Positions 10,864 to 22,628 of a DNA stretch of 64,000 nucleotides are shown here, piece after piece. Location: contig NC_133538.1 in the NCBI RefSeq assembly GCF_048544455.1, forward strand, positions 5,548,658 through 5,612,657, in the 5' to 3' direction. Source of the DNA: Silene latifolia (lineage: Eukaryota; Streptophyta; Magnoliopsida; Caryophyllales; Caryophyllaceae). Both the position numbers and the translations under genes were made by a program. The notes beneath the pieces are model-generated. The model was not told the origin of the DNA. It searched no databases and was given only the letters and a program-made list of their open reading frames with translations. Every line of letters starts with the position of its first letter. The first letter of the stretch is position 1.

Positions 10864-10864
10864 T

Positions 10865-11308
10865 TTAAACCACTCGATCGAGCAACTATACGTCAATCCG
10901 CTCGATCGAGTAGAAATAAACTACTCGATCGAGCACTCCTTGCTTTGTCTCCTCTTTTGTATACTCGGATTGGTCGATCGAGCATCCTTAGGCATATAAA
11001 GCATTCGATCGAGCATAAAATCTACTCGAGCGAGCTGTTTAAGCACGTTAGACCTTGAAGCACTTCCCGAATCCAGCTCACGCGTCTTCCAAGTGTTAGA
11101 ATTCCAAACTCCGGCTCCTAATTCTCCATAAATGCATGCAAATGGGATGGATTAAGGCTCGATTTAGCTCCTCTTTAGTCAATTCCTGCAAATTACATAA
11201 AACGAACCAAAGTAGAATATTCGGGGCATTTGTAGCTAGATGCTACATAAAAAGTACAGAAATGCGTGTAAAAATGAGGTAAAAACCTTATATAAAAGAC
11301 ACGCATCA
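10865..11308 (-). repeat. A2 3' LTR, truncated
   Basis: It matches 28270-28669 closely. On the minus strand it begins TGATGCGTGTCTTTTATA. It has about 38 bp (aagtgttagaattccaaact... region, 11090-11128) that is missing from the other copy. It contains five TCGATCGA palindromes at 10873-11010. The part beyond 10864 (TATA box, R, U5) is gone. Confidence 0.8.
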
Positions 11309-11330
11309 AATCTCCCCAAACCAAACCTTT
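11309..11330 (-). promoter_or_regulatory. Polypurine tract of A2
   Basis: Minus-strand GGTTTGGTTTGGGGAGATT directly precedes the LTR start TGATGCGTG. Confidence 0.75.
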
Positions 11331-12947
11331 GCTTGTCCCCAAGAAAAAATGAATACAACTAAGAATAAACAGTGGAACGGGACCAACGCATCAGCTACAA
11401 ATCACACACTAAAACCAATTTAATGCAACGGCTGACAAAGTGGCAAAAGAAAAGTGCAAACGAGTTGAATCAATGTTTCAAACTTACTGAGCCGTCGACC
11501 TTACAAGATTCAAAAGATATCGGACTCTCACGGGTCGCTCGTCACTCAAAAATTAGGCACAAGGTGAGTATATATGTGAAAGATAGACAGAAGTAAAGAC
11601 ACTCACCTAACTCGACCTATAAGAGCATGCATGCAGTTAACATAAATAAAGTCTCTACAACCATACATATGCATTCCAACCATACTAGTGACCAAGACAC
11701 ATGCCGAGGACTTACATTTGGGTAAGTGAGGTAATGGGTAAGAAGGGGCTAAAATGAATTGGATATGTGGGGTTAATAGCCAGGTTAGCAACAACGAATT
11801 CAAATATAAATGCATCCCATCTTCATACTCAATATAACAAAATAAAACAGTGCAAATTCCATGCACTAAACTCACTAAACACCAATACTTGTCAACTCCC
11901 CATAAAGTATAGATAGAACATGGGAGTGAAAATCATTATACAATTTTTTTCCTTATCCATATGATTTTTCTTTCTTTTTCATCTTTTCTTATTTCGTTTT
12001 TTTTTCTTTTTCGTTCCATTTTTTTTTTCATCCAACAATTCTTTTTCTTTCATTCCCTTCAGTTCTTCACCATCTTCTGAAATCAGATAGAATAACCAAA
12101 TTGCGATAAAACATTCCAACAACTACTCGTCACTAGCTCGGCTAGGGTAGGAAGTATTATAGAAAGTAGTTAATAGGACAAAAAAGGCAATTTGGCTATG
12201 TGGGGCTCATGGGTAGAATGAAATAAAGGGAACTGCCTCTCCTAACATGTGTCACCATCCACAGACTGAATACATACAGGTATTAAGAAGACTAGACTCA
12301 TGCTTATGCAAATTGATGTTACATGCCTTAAAGAGAGTACTACTCACATCCTAATTGAAACTGGTCATGAATGTCACCAGTTTATAAAGCTCTAACCTCA
12401 GAATGTAATGTAGCTTGCCGATATGATGAATCAAGTCTATTCGTTCAGATAAGAGAGAAACAAAAACTCGTAGATCATGCACATAATCATGCCAACTAAA
12501 TGTCAAGAATATGCAAGGCTCAAGTAAAGATTCACTGTAGCGTCAGAGTTCAAACGTTCCGACTCAAATTAAACGTGAAATTGTTTTTTTTGAATTTTTG
12601 GAATTTTTTCTAAATTTTTGAATTTTTATGGTTTGATTTTTTTTTTAATTAATTAAAACAACAATGCATGCGAAAATTATTAAACGTGCAAGCGAAAAGG
12701 CAAGAAAACATGCAGACAGACATAGATATGGATGCATACCTCCCCAAACCAAACCGTATAATGCCCTAATTGTACCAAAAATAGGGAAAGAAATGCAAAC
12801 TAAAGGGAAAAGGAGAAGTGGAGTCGGAAAACTTACAAAACGTCATAAAGAGGGACCTCCCCAAACCGACCATGAACATGGGAGGTCAAAGAAAGTCAAG
12901 CAGTAGCTCATTAGACGTAAAACAGCCGCTGGAAGACGAAACTGCTC
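11331..12947 (-). other. A2 3' non-coding region
   Basis: No supportable gene. It holds a pyrimidine tract (about 11940-12065, T/C-rich, a purine tract on the element strand), an A/T-rich stretch near 12580-12660, and two extra polypurine-like sites on the minus strand, GGTTTGGGGAGGT, at about 12733-12756 and 12847-12868. All are mirrored in A3. Small plus-strand ORFs (for example 12664-12906) have no recognisable content. Confidence 0.6.
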
Positions 12948-13130
12948 GATCGAGCAACTTGGAATAGCTCGATCGAGTAAACTGGTGGATGGAAGTCCTC
13001 GATCGAGTAAAAAACTACTCGATCGAGTAAACGTGATTTCTGCTTTGGTCGATCGAGTAAGAATATCACTCGATCGAGTGAAAATTACCCCAAAAAGTGC
13101 TCGATCGAGCAGTAAACTACTCGATCGAGT
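12945..13130. repeat. ACTCGATCGAGT array in A2 3' non-coding region
   Basis: GATC centres of the palindromes start at 12948, 12971, 13001, 13021, 13051, 13072, 13103 and 13123. Spacings are 23, 30, 20, 30, 21, 31 and 20, which gives a two-palindrome unit of about 51 bp repeated four times. Sequence between palindromes is unrelated from unit to unit. Confidence 0.9.
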
Positions 13131-13310
13131 GAAGTAACCTGCAAAACAAGCATTTTAAAGCAAGATAAGCATAAGGAGTTCATAAGACATCGTCTAAAGT
13201 TCAACAAAAAGCTAAAGAAAAACAAAAAGTTCAACAAAAGTTCAATAAAAAAGTCTGGCCTGCCTCCCGGAGAGCGCTGGTTTATGAGGTCCCGCACGAC
13301 CTTTCTGGTA

Positions 13311-14644
13311 TCAATTAACTGGCGCGTCTAGCTCGTCAAAGTACAGGACTTCGACACGATTGTCTGCTTCATTCGCCTCGTGGTAATGCTTCACATATTG
13401 GCCATTCACTTTAAACTTATGACCCTCGGCATCTTCGAGCTCCACGGATCCAAATTTGCTAACAGCTGTCACCGTATAAGGAGCACTCCACCTGGACTTC
13501 AGCTTGCCAGGAAACAATCTCAAACGGGCATTAAACAGCAGCACCTTTTGCCCAACATGCAACTCCCGAGGTAGAATTCTCTTGTCATGCCATCTCTTCG
13601 TCTTTTCTTTGTAAATGCGCGAGTTATCATAGGCATTAAGCCTAAACTCTTCCAACTCATCTAGCTGCAAAAGACGATTCTGACCACACAACTTAGAATC
13701 AAAGTTAAGCTCACGAATTGCCCACCAAGCCTTACATTCCAATTCAACAAGTAAGTGACATGATTTCCCATAAACTAACCTATAAAGTGATGCACCAATT
13801 GGTGTCTTAAAGGCAGTTCTATAGGCCCATAATGTATCCTCTAACTTAAGACTCCAGTCCTTCCGTGATTTAGAAACTACCTTAGACAAGATCTCTTTCA
13901 ACTCGCGGTTAGAGACCTCAACCTGACCACTAGTTTGGGGATGATACCCCAAACTACGCCGGTGTTGGACACCAACTTTAGACAGAATAGAAGTTAGTTT
14001 CTTTTCCTTAAAGTGCATTCCCCCATCACTAATGACGACCCTAGGGACACCAAATCGGGGAAATATGACCTTTTTGAACATTTTTATCATGGTCTTGGCA
14101 TCACAATGGGGTGAAGCAATTGCCTCAACTCATTTGGACACATAATCTACAGCCACTAAGATGTACCTGTTACCTTTACTAGACGGGAATGGTCCTTGGA
14201 AATCAATGCCCCAGACATCGAAAACCTCAACCTCTAAGATGCCGTTTTGTGGCATCTCATGTCTCTTTGAAATGTTCCCTGATCGTTGGCAAGCATCACA
14301 AGCTGAAACAAAAGACTTAGCATCAGCAAACAAAGAGGGCCAGAAAAAACTAGACTGAAGTACCTTAGCCACGGTACGCGATGGACCGTGGTGACCACCA
14401 TAGGAAGAGGAGTGACAGCCTTCCAGGACTACTTTGGCCTCCCACTGCGGAATACACCGTCTGTAGAGACCGTCTGCACATTCCTTAAACAAATAAGGAT
14501 CATCCCAGAAATACTTCTTAGCGTTATACAGAAAACGCTTCCTCTGCTGATGAGAAAGGTCAGGCGGCAGCTTGCCACTGACAACGAAGTTAGCTATATC
14601 TACATACCAAGGTTCTTGGTCAACAATAGACGATATATGAGCAA
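13311..14644 (-). pseudogene. A2 integrase
   Basis: It continues the pol frame after RNase H. The HHCC zinc region is at about 14440-14280 (CHSSSYGGHHGPS...SACDACQRS). The DDE core has D in WGIDFQGPF, D in VISDGGMHF and E in [10 protein letters not shown]. The C-terminal part ends [21 protein letters not shown] stop lies at about 14127-14129, where a Trp codon has become TGA (YVSK*VEAIA), and the frame is shifted from RNase H near 14700. No chromodomain is visible, as expected for Athila. Inactive as it stands. Confidence 0.85.
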
Positions 14645-16909
14645 TTAAAGTATCGTCAGGAAAAGAATCATCAATAGGTAGAGAATCTTCCCTTCTTGTC
14701 GCGACAAGTGATCAGCTACAACGTTCTCAGCTCCTTTCTTATCCTTAATCTGCAAATCAAACTCCTGAAGAAGGAGTATCCATCTCAATAGCCATGGTTT
14801 AGCCTCCTTCTTAGCAAGGAGATGCCTCAAAGCTGCATGGTCAGTAAAAAAAGTAACTTCTGACCCAACTAAATAAGTACGAAACTTCTCTAAGGCATAA
14901 ACTACAGCTAGCAGCTCTTTCTCAGTGGTAGTGTACTTCACTTGAGCCTCATCCAGAGTTCGGCTCGCATAATAGATCGCGTTCAAAGCTTTGTCCTTCC
15001 TTTGGCCCAGCACCGCTCCCAGTGCATAGTCACTGGCATCACACATTATCTCAAACGGCAAGTCCCAGTCGGGAGGCTGTATGATCGGCGTAGAGACTAA
15101 AGCCTGCTTTAACCTGTTAAAAGCAGAAAGACACTCATCAGTAAAAACAAAAGGGGCATCCTTAAGTAGCAACTGTGTAAGTGGTTTAGCAATTTTGGAG
15201 AAGTCCTTGATAAACCGGCAATAAAAGCCGGCGTGACCAAGGAAACTCCTCACCCCCTTAACATTAACAGGAGGCGGTAATTGCTGAATCACTTCCACCT
15301 TTGCTTTATCAACCTCTATTCCCCTATCAGAAACTAAGTGCCCTAAGACAACTCCCTCGTTGACCATAAAGTGGCACTTCTCCCAGTTCAGCACAAGATT
15401 AACCTCAATACAGCACTGCAACACTTTCTCAAGGTTAGATAGACAGTTAGAAAAATCACTTCCATAAACACTGAAATCGTCCATGAAAACTTCCATAATA
15501 GACTCAATATACTCTGAAAATATCCCCATCATGCACCTTTGAAAGGTGGCAGGGGCATTACACAAACCAAAAGGCATTCTGCGATAAGCAAAAACGCCCT
15601 GAGGACAAGTAAATATAGTCTTAGCTTGATCGTCTGGGTGAATAGGGATCTGAAAGAACCCACAATACCCGTCTAAATAGCAGAAAAATTTATGAGAAGC
15701 TAACCTTTCTACCATTTGATCAATAAAAGGAAGGGGAAAGTGATCTTTCTTGGTGGCGGCATTAAGCTGTCTGTAATCTATACACATCCACCAACCAGTC
15801 ACTACTCGAGTAGGTATTAATTCATCCTTATCATTCTTAACTACAGTTGTCCCTCCTTTCTTCGGGACCACCTGTACTGGACTCGCCCATTTAGAATTGC
15901 CAACAGAATAAATAATGACTACGTCTAGCAGCTTCATTACCTCAGCCATCACTACATCCTGCATCTTCTGGTTCAGCCGGCGCTGACCCTGTCTGTAAGG
16001 TTTGTGATCTTCCTCCAGCTCTATCCTGTGCATACAGATATCGGGACTAATCCCCTTGATATCATCCAGTGAATAACCCAGTGCTTTCCTGTTTTTCTTA
16101 AGTACAGCTAACAAAGAGGTCAACTGATCATTATCAAGCTTAGCGCTAACAATGACTGGAAATTGCTCAGTACCATCTAAAAAGACATATTTAAGATGAG
16201 AAGGGAGGGGCTTACGTTCCGGCACCTTTACCTCAATGGAGCAGAGAGTGCTAATCATTTGTTCCACTTGCTCTCCCTCATGCTCATCTAAATCATCAAC
16301 AAGCAAATCCAACGCAGCGTCATCGTCGTCTGGGCTATCTGCACACTCATAAAAAAGCATAAGGGCTTCTAGTGGGTCCTTCATAAAAGAACCCGACCAG
16401 AAATCATAAATAGACTCGTCAATAATATCAACCGAATAACAAGTATCCTCTATCATTGGCCGAGCCAAAGTATTAGACAGACTGAAAGTGATCGCGTCAT
16501 TCCCAACTGCAAGAGTCAAACGCCCTTGTCTGACATCAATAACAGCCCCAACTGTACAAAGGAAAGGTCTTCCTAAAATAATTGGGGTCCGGGTGTCCTC
16601 AGCTATATATAAAACAATGAAATCTACTGAAATAAAGAGCTTGCCTATTTTCACAGGCACGTCCTCTAAGACACCTAAGGGCTTCCTAACAGATCTATCA
16701 GCCATCTGTAGGGTAATGTTAGTCACTTTAAAATGACTCATGTTCAGTTTCTTGCAGACAGGAAGGGGCATGACGCTAACACTGGCTCCTAAATCACAAA
16801 GAGCCTGATCAATGACCAAGTTGCCTATAATACAGGTAATAGAAAAGCTGCCCGGGTCTTTCATTTTAGGTGGACCCTTATTTAAAAGCAAATTACTAGA
16901 TTCTTCCAT
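14645..16909 (-). CDS. A2 protease-RT-RNase H
   Basis: A 754-residue open frame. The aspartic protease lies at residues about 20-150 with the Athila-style active site CDLGASVSVMP (39-49) and IILGRPFL. Reverse transcriptase spans about 330-510 (MCIDYRQLN, MPFGLCNAPATFQRC, catalytic FMDDF at 475-479), then thumb/connection. RNase H spans about 618-740 (IMCDASDYALGAVL, TEKELLAVV, FTDHAALRHLL, NVVADHLSR). It makes DNA from element RNA. The 5' side is in frame with gag but separated by a TAA at 16928-16930. A frameshift just after DHLSRQEG moves integrase into another frame, so the last 15 residues are out of frame. The long open frame suggests moderate age. Confidence 0.9.
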   Translation of the reverse strand: MEESSNLLLNKGPPKMKDPGSFSITCIIGNLVIDQALCDLGASVSVMPLPVCKKLNMSHFKVTNITLQMADRSVRKPLGVLEDVPVKIGKLFISVDFIVLYIAEDTRTPIILGRPFLCTVGAVIDVRQGRLTLAVGNDAITFSLSNTLARPMIEDTCYSVDIIDESIYDFWSGSFMKDPLEALMLFYECADSPDDDDAALDLLVDDLDEHEGEQVEQMISTLCSIEVKVPERKPLPSHLKYVFLDGTEQFPVIVSAKLDNDQLTSLLAVLKKNRKALGYSLDDIKGISPDICMHRIELEEDHKPYRQGQRRLNQKMQDVVMAEVMKLLDVVIIYSVGNSKWASPVQVVPKKGGTTVVKNDKDELIPTRVVTGWWMCIDYRQLNAATKKDHFPLPFIDQMVERLASHKFFCYLDGYCGFFQIPIHPDDQAKTIFTCPQGVFAYRRMPFGLCNAPATFQRCMMGIFSEYIESIMEVFMDDFSVYGSDFSNCLSNLEKVLQCCIEVNLVLNWEKCHFMVNEGVVLGHLVSDRGIEVDKAKVEVIQQLPPPVNVKGVRSFLGHAGFYCRFIKDFSKIAKPLTQLLLKDAPFVFTDECLSAFNRLKQALVSTPIIQPPDWDLPFEIMCDASDYALGAVLGQRKDKALNAIYYASRTLDEAQVKYTTTEKELLAVVYALEKFRTYLVGSEVTFFTDHAALRHLLAKKEAKPWLLRWILLLQEFDLQIKDKKGAENVVADHLSRQEGKILYLLMILFLTIL

Positions 16910-17048
16910 AAATGAAATCGTCTCAAATTAACTTAAATTTCTCTTACGCGTCACAATATCTTTCATAAACTTAGCGTAAGTAGGTACCTGAGTAACAAGT
17001 TCGGAAAAAGGGACAGTTACCTGGAGGTTCTTCACAACGTCCACAAAC
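16910..17048 (-). pseudogene. A2 gag-pol linker, left of the C1 insertion
   Basis: Minus-strand reading VPFSELVTQVPTYAKFMKDI is the typical Athila segment before the protease. It is interrupted by TAA at 16928-16930. It continues, across C1, the 26130-26300 segment ending KIERQYGKF, which shows that C1 landed inside this frame. Confidence 0.8.
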
Positions 17049-18318
17049 TGAAGGATAAGTAGATCTATATACTAACATATTCATATATGTTCCATTTTAA
17101 TTTGTCATAAAATTAACAAGTGATCTTATGCATGCAAACAATTTAACAAAATAAAGAAGAATTCATCCTTACATTGGAATTTCGGTTCATATGGGCACAA
17201 AAGAGATCTCCTTCTCTTTTGTTCTTGAGCTTTCCTTTTGGATGAACAAAGACCCAAGTGTAGGATCTCTCCCAAGGAATTATACCCAAAGCACACTCTT
17301 AAATAAAATCAATATTATAAATACTAGTACAATATTAATTTTGTAAGAAAATTGACCCAAAATAATTTTGGTTTTGTCTCCTAAAACCGGGTAGGAGAAG
17401 GAGGAAGATGGAAAATATTTTTATCTCTCTAAAAATATTTTTGCTGAGATGAATGAATAATAATTATCACACACACATGCATATGGTGAATAATAAAATT
17501 TAAGCAAAAGAACCCTTGTTCTTTTCTAGGTGAAACCGGGTGGGAGGGTGGAGGAAGTCCAATGCATGGGCTTGGTGCTCTTCCACAAGACACACTAGGT
17601 ATGCATGCCTAGTTGTATAAAAATGATTACATCTTCCACTAATTTTAATTAACATTAAAAGAATATGTTAATTACACCCAATATTTCGGTCCATATGGAT
17701 AACATGGAATCCATTTTATTTTTTGTCAATTGTCAATATGTCACATGTCATATGTTGCATAAATTTGTTGTGCATTTTTAACATATTAAAAATCAACGTA
17801 TTATTAAAAATACGTCACATACAAAAATTGACTTAGTAATTCATAATTACTTGTACCAAAATATTTTACCAATTTATAAATCACAACAATTTGTATTTAT
17901 AACAATTCATTCAAATTTAATTGTTTCCTTAAACAATAATTTCATCTGAGTAATGATACAATTCGATTACTCAGACCGTATCTCATTTTAATCAATTTCC
18001 ATGTGATACGTAAATTTTACATTCAAAATCGCCTGTCAATTTTTCAAGTAATTTAATTAACTTGTAACATTATACGATTAATTAAATGATCAATTAAGAG
18101 TGTTGCCCTATAGGTATGACCTAGGGGATCAACTGATCACCACCGTCACACGATAGTAATGTCAAACTCTAGTCAGCCAATCATTACCGATATATGTTGA
18201 TCAGTTGACAGTAAAAATATTACTTCCCAATTGTATTCTTTATAATGAGATTTAAACATGTGATCATCATGATCAACAGTCGTGATCGCATTATTGTCGG
18301 AGGACACATATTCCAACA
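17049..18318 (-). repeat. C1 3' LTR
   Basis: On the element strand it begins TGTTGGAATATGTGTCCTCC and ends CTTATCCTTCA. It matches 24850-26124 almost throughout. Confidence 0.93.
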
Positions 18319-18332
18319 ATCTTCCACTTGTC
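18319..18332 (-). promoter_or_regulatory. Polypurine tract of C1
   Basis: Minus-strand GACAAGTGGAAGAT directly precedes TGTTGG, the standard copia arrangement. C2 has ACAAGTGGGAGAT at the same place. Confidence 0.8.
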
Positions 18333-19083
18333 CTCGACAAGTGTGCGTCACCAATTCTCTTGTCCTATTACTATCTCCCACTCAATGCAAGGTGTCTTTC
18401 AGGTCGTACTTGCAAGTGATCATATCGAGAGTGGTTTTCTCGATCTGGAGAATAACTGATTGACCAGACTTATCTATCATAGATACTTTCCGAGCGTGGC
18501 CACGCATTTCCAGTTCATTACTCCTCGAGTGGCCCTGAGATATTGTTATAACCCTGACTAGGGGTGGACAATTCCTATTGCACTCATTCCCTTAAACTAG
18601 CCACAGCCATCATAACCCAAAATGTGCCCATTTGACCCCATTTACGAAGGTCGTAGTAACACAAATCAAAGTTAATCTGAAACTGTGCCATCTTAGGTGA
18701 ATAGTCTTTAGTCAAAAGAATCGACTCATTAGAATACTATAGTAGCTCTCGCCACGACCAGGCTATACAAATTGCCAGAACTCTATAAGCGGTCATAAGG
18801 CCCGACAAAATGTTCCTAACAGTCTGCCTATGTGATTGACTAGTCATCTCACATGACTCTATGGCACTTGAACTTGCCATCAATCGCATCACACTCTAGT
18901 CACTTTGAGACGTCACCTCATACAAGTGACTATGGGCAAATACTATGTTAATCCATGTTCACTTTAACGGGGTTCAATTGTCACTACAACCCGTTTGGAT
19001 GTAACAATGTATAAATTAAAGATAAAAGACAAATGTGATTATGAACATGAACAAAAACCAACACTTTTATTTCATTTCAAAAT
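18333..19083 (-). other. C1 3' untranslated region
   Basis: About 750 bp between the RNase H stop and the polypurine tract. It has no ORF of note and is alignable with 63700-64000 in C2. Confidence 0.6.
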
Positions 19084-20719
19084 CTAACATAGACTTGGTA
19101 CACGTTTAAGTCCCATGGACGCCATATGTCCATCATGTTTAGCCAGCGATAAACGCTTGGTGAGCGGATCGGCTATGTTGTCATCCGTCCCAACCTTACA
19201 AATCGTAATTTCCTTTCTTTCATTGAAATCTCTTATTACATGATATTTTCTAAGTACATGTCTAGATCTATTACTAGACTTCGGCTCCTTAGCTTGGAAG
19301 ATCGTCCCACTATTATCACAATAGAGAGTGATGGGATCATTGGCGGTAGGTACTACTTTTAGACCTTCTGTGAATTGCCTGATCCAAACAGCTTCCTTAG
19401 CAGACTTCGATGCTTTGCAATGTACTCAGCCTCCGTTGTAGAATCCGCGTTTACAGCTTCCTTGAAGCTTCTCCAGCTTACGGCACCACCATTGAGCATA
19501 AAAACGAAACCAGCTTGTGATTTCAAGTCATCTCTATCTGTTTGAAAACTTGAGTCCGTGTATCCATTAACACGCAACTCAGTGTCTCCTCCAAACACTA
19601 GGATAGAATCCTTAGTTCTTCTCAAGTACTTAAGGATGTTCTTGACGGCTATCCAGTGACTCTCACCTGGATTTCCTTGATATCTACTCGTCATGCTCAA
19701 GGCATACGAGACATCGGGACGTGTGCATATCATTGCATACATGATTGATCCAACAGCGGAAGCATAAGGGATCAACTTCATGTGTTCAACATCATGGGGT
19801 TCGGAGGGAGATTGAGTCTTGCTCAATATCGTCCCGGTTACCATAGGTACCAAACCCCTTTTGGTTTTGTCCATGTTGAACCGTCGAAGAATCTTATCAA
19901 CATAAGACTCTTGACTTAGTGCCAATATCTTCTTGGATCTATCTCTATGGATCCGGATACCTAATATGTGTTGTGCCTCTCCTAAATACTTCATTTGGAA
20001 GTGGTTACCTAACCACTTCTTAACAGAAGACAACATTGGAATATCATTTCCAATGAGTATTATGTCATCGACATATAAGATTAGGAACACAACATTGCTC
20101 CCACTAAATTTCATGTATAAACATGGTTCCTCAACACTTCGAGTGAAACCATTTTCCTTTATAACATGATTGAATCGATGATTCCAACTTCTAGATGCTT
20201 GCTTAAGACCATAAATGGATCTCTTAAGCTTGCACACTTTGTTAGGATTTTTAGAATCAACAAAACCTTCGGGTTGTATCATGTACACCTCCTCTTCTAA
20301 ATGCCCATTTAGAAAAGCGGTTTGACATCCATTTGCCATATTTCATAATCATGAAATGCGGCAATCGCTAACAAAATCCGTATGGATCTTAGCATGGCTA
20401 CGGGGGCGAAGGTCTCATCATAATGGAGACCTTGGACTTGGGTAAATCCTTTTGCCACTAGCCTAGCTTTGTAGACATCATCATGTCCTTCTATGCCATT
20501 TTTTACTTTGAATATCCATTTGCATTGAAGGGGTCTTGCCCCTTTAGGCAAATCTACCAAGTCCCAAACTTGGTTTTCATGCGTAGAATCCATTTCGGAC
20601 TTCATGGCTTCAAGCCATAAGGAGGAATTTGGACTAGAGATTGCGGCCTTGTAGGTGGCGGGCTCGTCACTTTCCATAAGCAACACATCGAGTGTTCCAT
20701 CTTCCTCGATAAGTCCCAC
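19084..20719 (-). pseudogene. C1 reverse transcriptase and RNase H
   Basis: The frame 20719-20309 carries the RT start (SLWLEAMKSEMDS, WDLVDLPKGARPLQCKWIFK, ARLVAKGFTQ). It shifts near 20325, in the middle of the WQMDVK...AFLNG motif, and continues in another frame with the catalytic FLILYVDDIILIG, SIYGLKQASRSWN and RNase H (GYTDSSFQTD, STTEAEYIA). RNase H reads on past a further break near 19360 to KVGTDDNIADPLTK and a stop at 19084. The domain order is normal for Ty1/copia. At least two frameshifts make it inactive. Confidence 0.88.
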
Positions 20720-20863
20720 ATATCGATCGGGATGGCGAATTACTCGACTCGTTCTTCGTAGTGGAGGAGGTACAACCGTGTTAGACGACGAAGGAACATC
20801 TTCTTGCGTCTCTTTCTCGGTTTGTGGCTCTTGAACTTCGTCAAGTTCAAAATTTCTCCCACT

Positions 20864-22076
20864 CTATCTCTTAGAAATGAATTGACTTTCTAAGAAGACA
20901 GCCTCGCAAGACACAAACACTTTGTTTTCTTGAGGTTTGTAGAAGTAGTATCCTCGAGAATCCGAGGGGTAACCTACAAAGGTGCATTTTTCGGATCTTG
21001 GGGCAAGCTTGTTGTCATTCTTAGTTTTGACGTAAGCATCACATCCCCAAATCCTCATATAGGATATATTGGGAACTTTTCCCGTCCACATTTCATATGG
21101 AGTCTTCTCGGTGGATTTAATGGGACTATTGTTCAAAGATCTAATTGCGGTTTGAATCGCAAATCCCCAAAACGAGTTCGGTAACTCGGTTTGACTCATC
21201 ATGGATCGAACCATATCAAGTAGAGTTCGATTTCGCAACACCATTGAGGTGTGGTGTTCCAGGTGGAGAAAGTTGTGATATAATACCACAACCTTTCAAG
21301 TGTGAATCGAATTCAAGGCTAAGATATTCTCCACCACGATCGGAACGTAGTGCTTTTATCTTTTTGTCTAATTGGTTCTCTACCTTGTTTTGAAATTCCT
21401 TAAATTTCTCAAACGCTTCACTCTTATGTTTCATTAAATAGACATACCCATGTCTACTCAAGTCATCGGTGAAGGTTATAAAGTAGTCATAATTACCACG
21501 AGCGGTGATACTCATTGGTCCACATACATCGGTGTGTATGAGTCCCAATAGTTCACTAGCTCGTGTCCCTTTACCACTAAAAGGATTACGAGTCATCTTG
21601 CCAAGAAGGCAATATTCGCATGTACCATATGATTGATAATCAAATGGTGTAATCACATTAGTCGAAATTAATCTTTTGATGCGATTCTCGTTTATGTGAC
21701 CTAATCGACAATGCCAAATGAACGCTCCACTTGGGTCACTTGATTTGAGTTTCTTTGATTGAATGTTATAGATATCATTAGTCGGATTTGAGGTCTTTAA
21801 AATGTAAATGCCATTGATAGAGGAAGCTTGGCCTATAACTAAGTCGTTCCTAGAAATAGTACAACGATTGTTCTTAATGACAAAACAAAAACCGTCCATG
21901 TCTAGCATGGCGATCGAAATAATGTTTTTACAGAGTGTAGGCACATAAAAACAATTATGTAAATACAACTCAAATCCATTAGGCAAAGCTAAAACATAAG
22001 TTCCTTTGGATTCGGCCGCTACCCGAGCTCCATTTCCAAGGCGTAGATCCACATCTCCCTTGCTAAGCCTCTTCAC
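20864..22076 (-). pseudogene. C1 integrase
   Basis: The pre-integrase zinc region reads WHCRLGHINENRIKRL...CEYCLLGKM. The core has D in LIHTDVCGPM and D in TFTDDLSRHGYVYLMKHKS, RSDRGGEYLS, and E lost near the frameshift at about 21220-21285 (HLNGVAKSNST in one frame, HTSMVLRNRTLLDM in the other). The tail ends CEAVFLESQFISKR with a stop at about 20862. It carries out integration of copia DNA in functional elements. Confidence 0.88.
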
Positions 22077-22628
22077 ATCTCTTAAACCCTGTAAATGATT
22101 ACAAAGGTGAGAACCACAACCGGTATCTAGTACTCATGTCGTAGTGGAAGTATAATTTATATCAATAACATAAATTTCCTTAGGAATTTTACCTTTTGGA
22201 GTGATGATTCCTTCCCTTATATTTCGCAAATATACAGGACAATTCCTAAGCCAATGTCCCATGCCATAGCAATGATGGCATTCATCATTAACTTGCTTGA
22301 AGTTTTTGATTTTCTTTCCCTTCTTCTTGAACCTTTTGCCCTTAGAAGCAAGAACTTGATTGCTTGAGCTCCCACTAGTTTTGGCATCTTTATCTTCCAG
22401 AGACAAAGACCCTACAGATTGTTTGAGGTAGTCTTCCTGAGACGGACTCACACGAGGTCTAGTAGTAGTAGGTGGTTTAGAAGAAGTGATGAAATTAAGG
22501 TTTCCATCCGAACCTATCCCAAAATGAAGTTCTCTAGTAGTGTCGAAATCATTGTTGGAGCAAACGTCGTCAAAAACATTGTGGTAAGACTCAATAGTTA
22601 TCGGTGCAGTAGCGTTTGATGGATTCAT
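22077..22628 (-). pseudogene. C1 gag tail (zinc knuckle) and protease start
   Basis: Frame 22628-22134 has a basic stretch (KGKRFKKKGKKIKNF), then a CCHC zinc knuckle CHHCYGMGHWLRNC. It ends at a TGA where Trp is expected before the protease active site VLDTGCGSHLCNH (about 22134-22095). The usual copia gag capsid-like domain should precede residue 1 but is not found; upstream DNA is non-coding. The ATG at 22628 may be a chance start after a deletion. Confidence 0.8.

Larger units (their letters stand above)
5699..10864 (-). mobile_element. R1: Retand/Tat-like Ty3/gypsy element, truncated
   Basis: Read on the minus strand: integrase remnant, convergent 3' untranslated zone, antisense gene (on +), polypurine tract, then 3' LTR. 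Gag, protease, RT and RNase H are absent because the element is cut at 10864, where a truncated A2 LTR begins. The integrase C-terminus (GPYLIDSIVGQGAYRLQT) is nearly the same as in R3, placing both in one family. Confidence 0.8.

Noticed and set aside
11603-12906. Small ORFs in the A2 3' non-coding region
   Set aside because: No counterpart ORF in the aligned region of A3.
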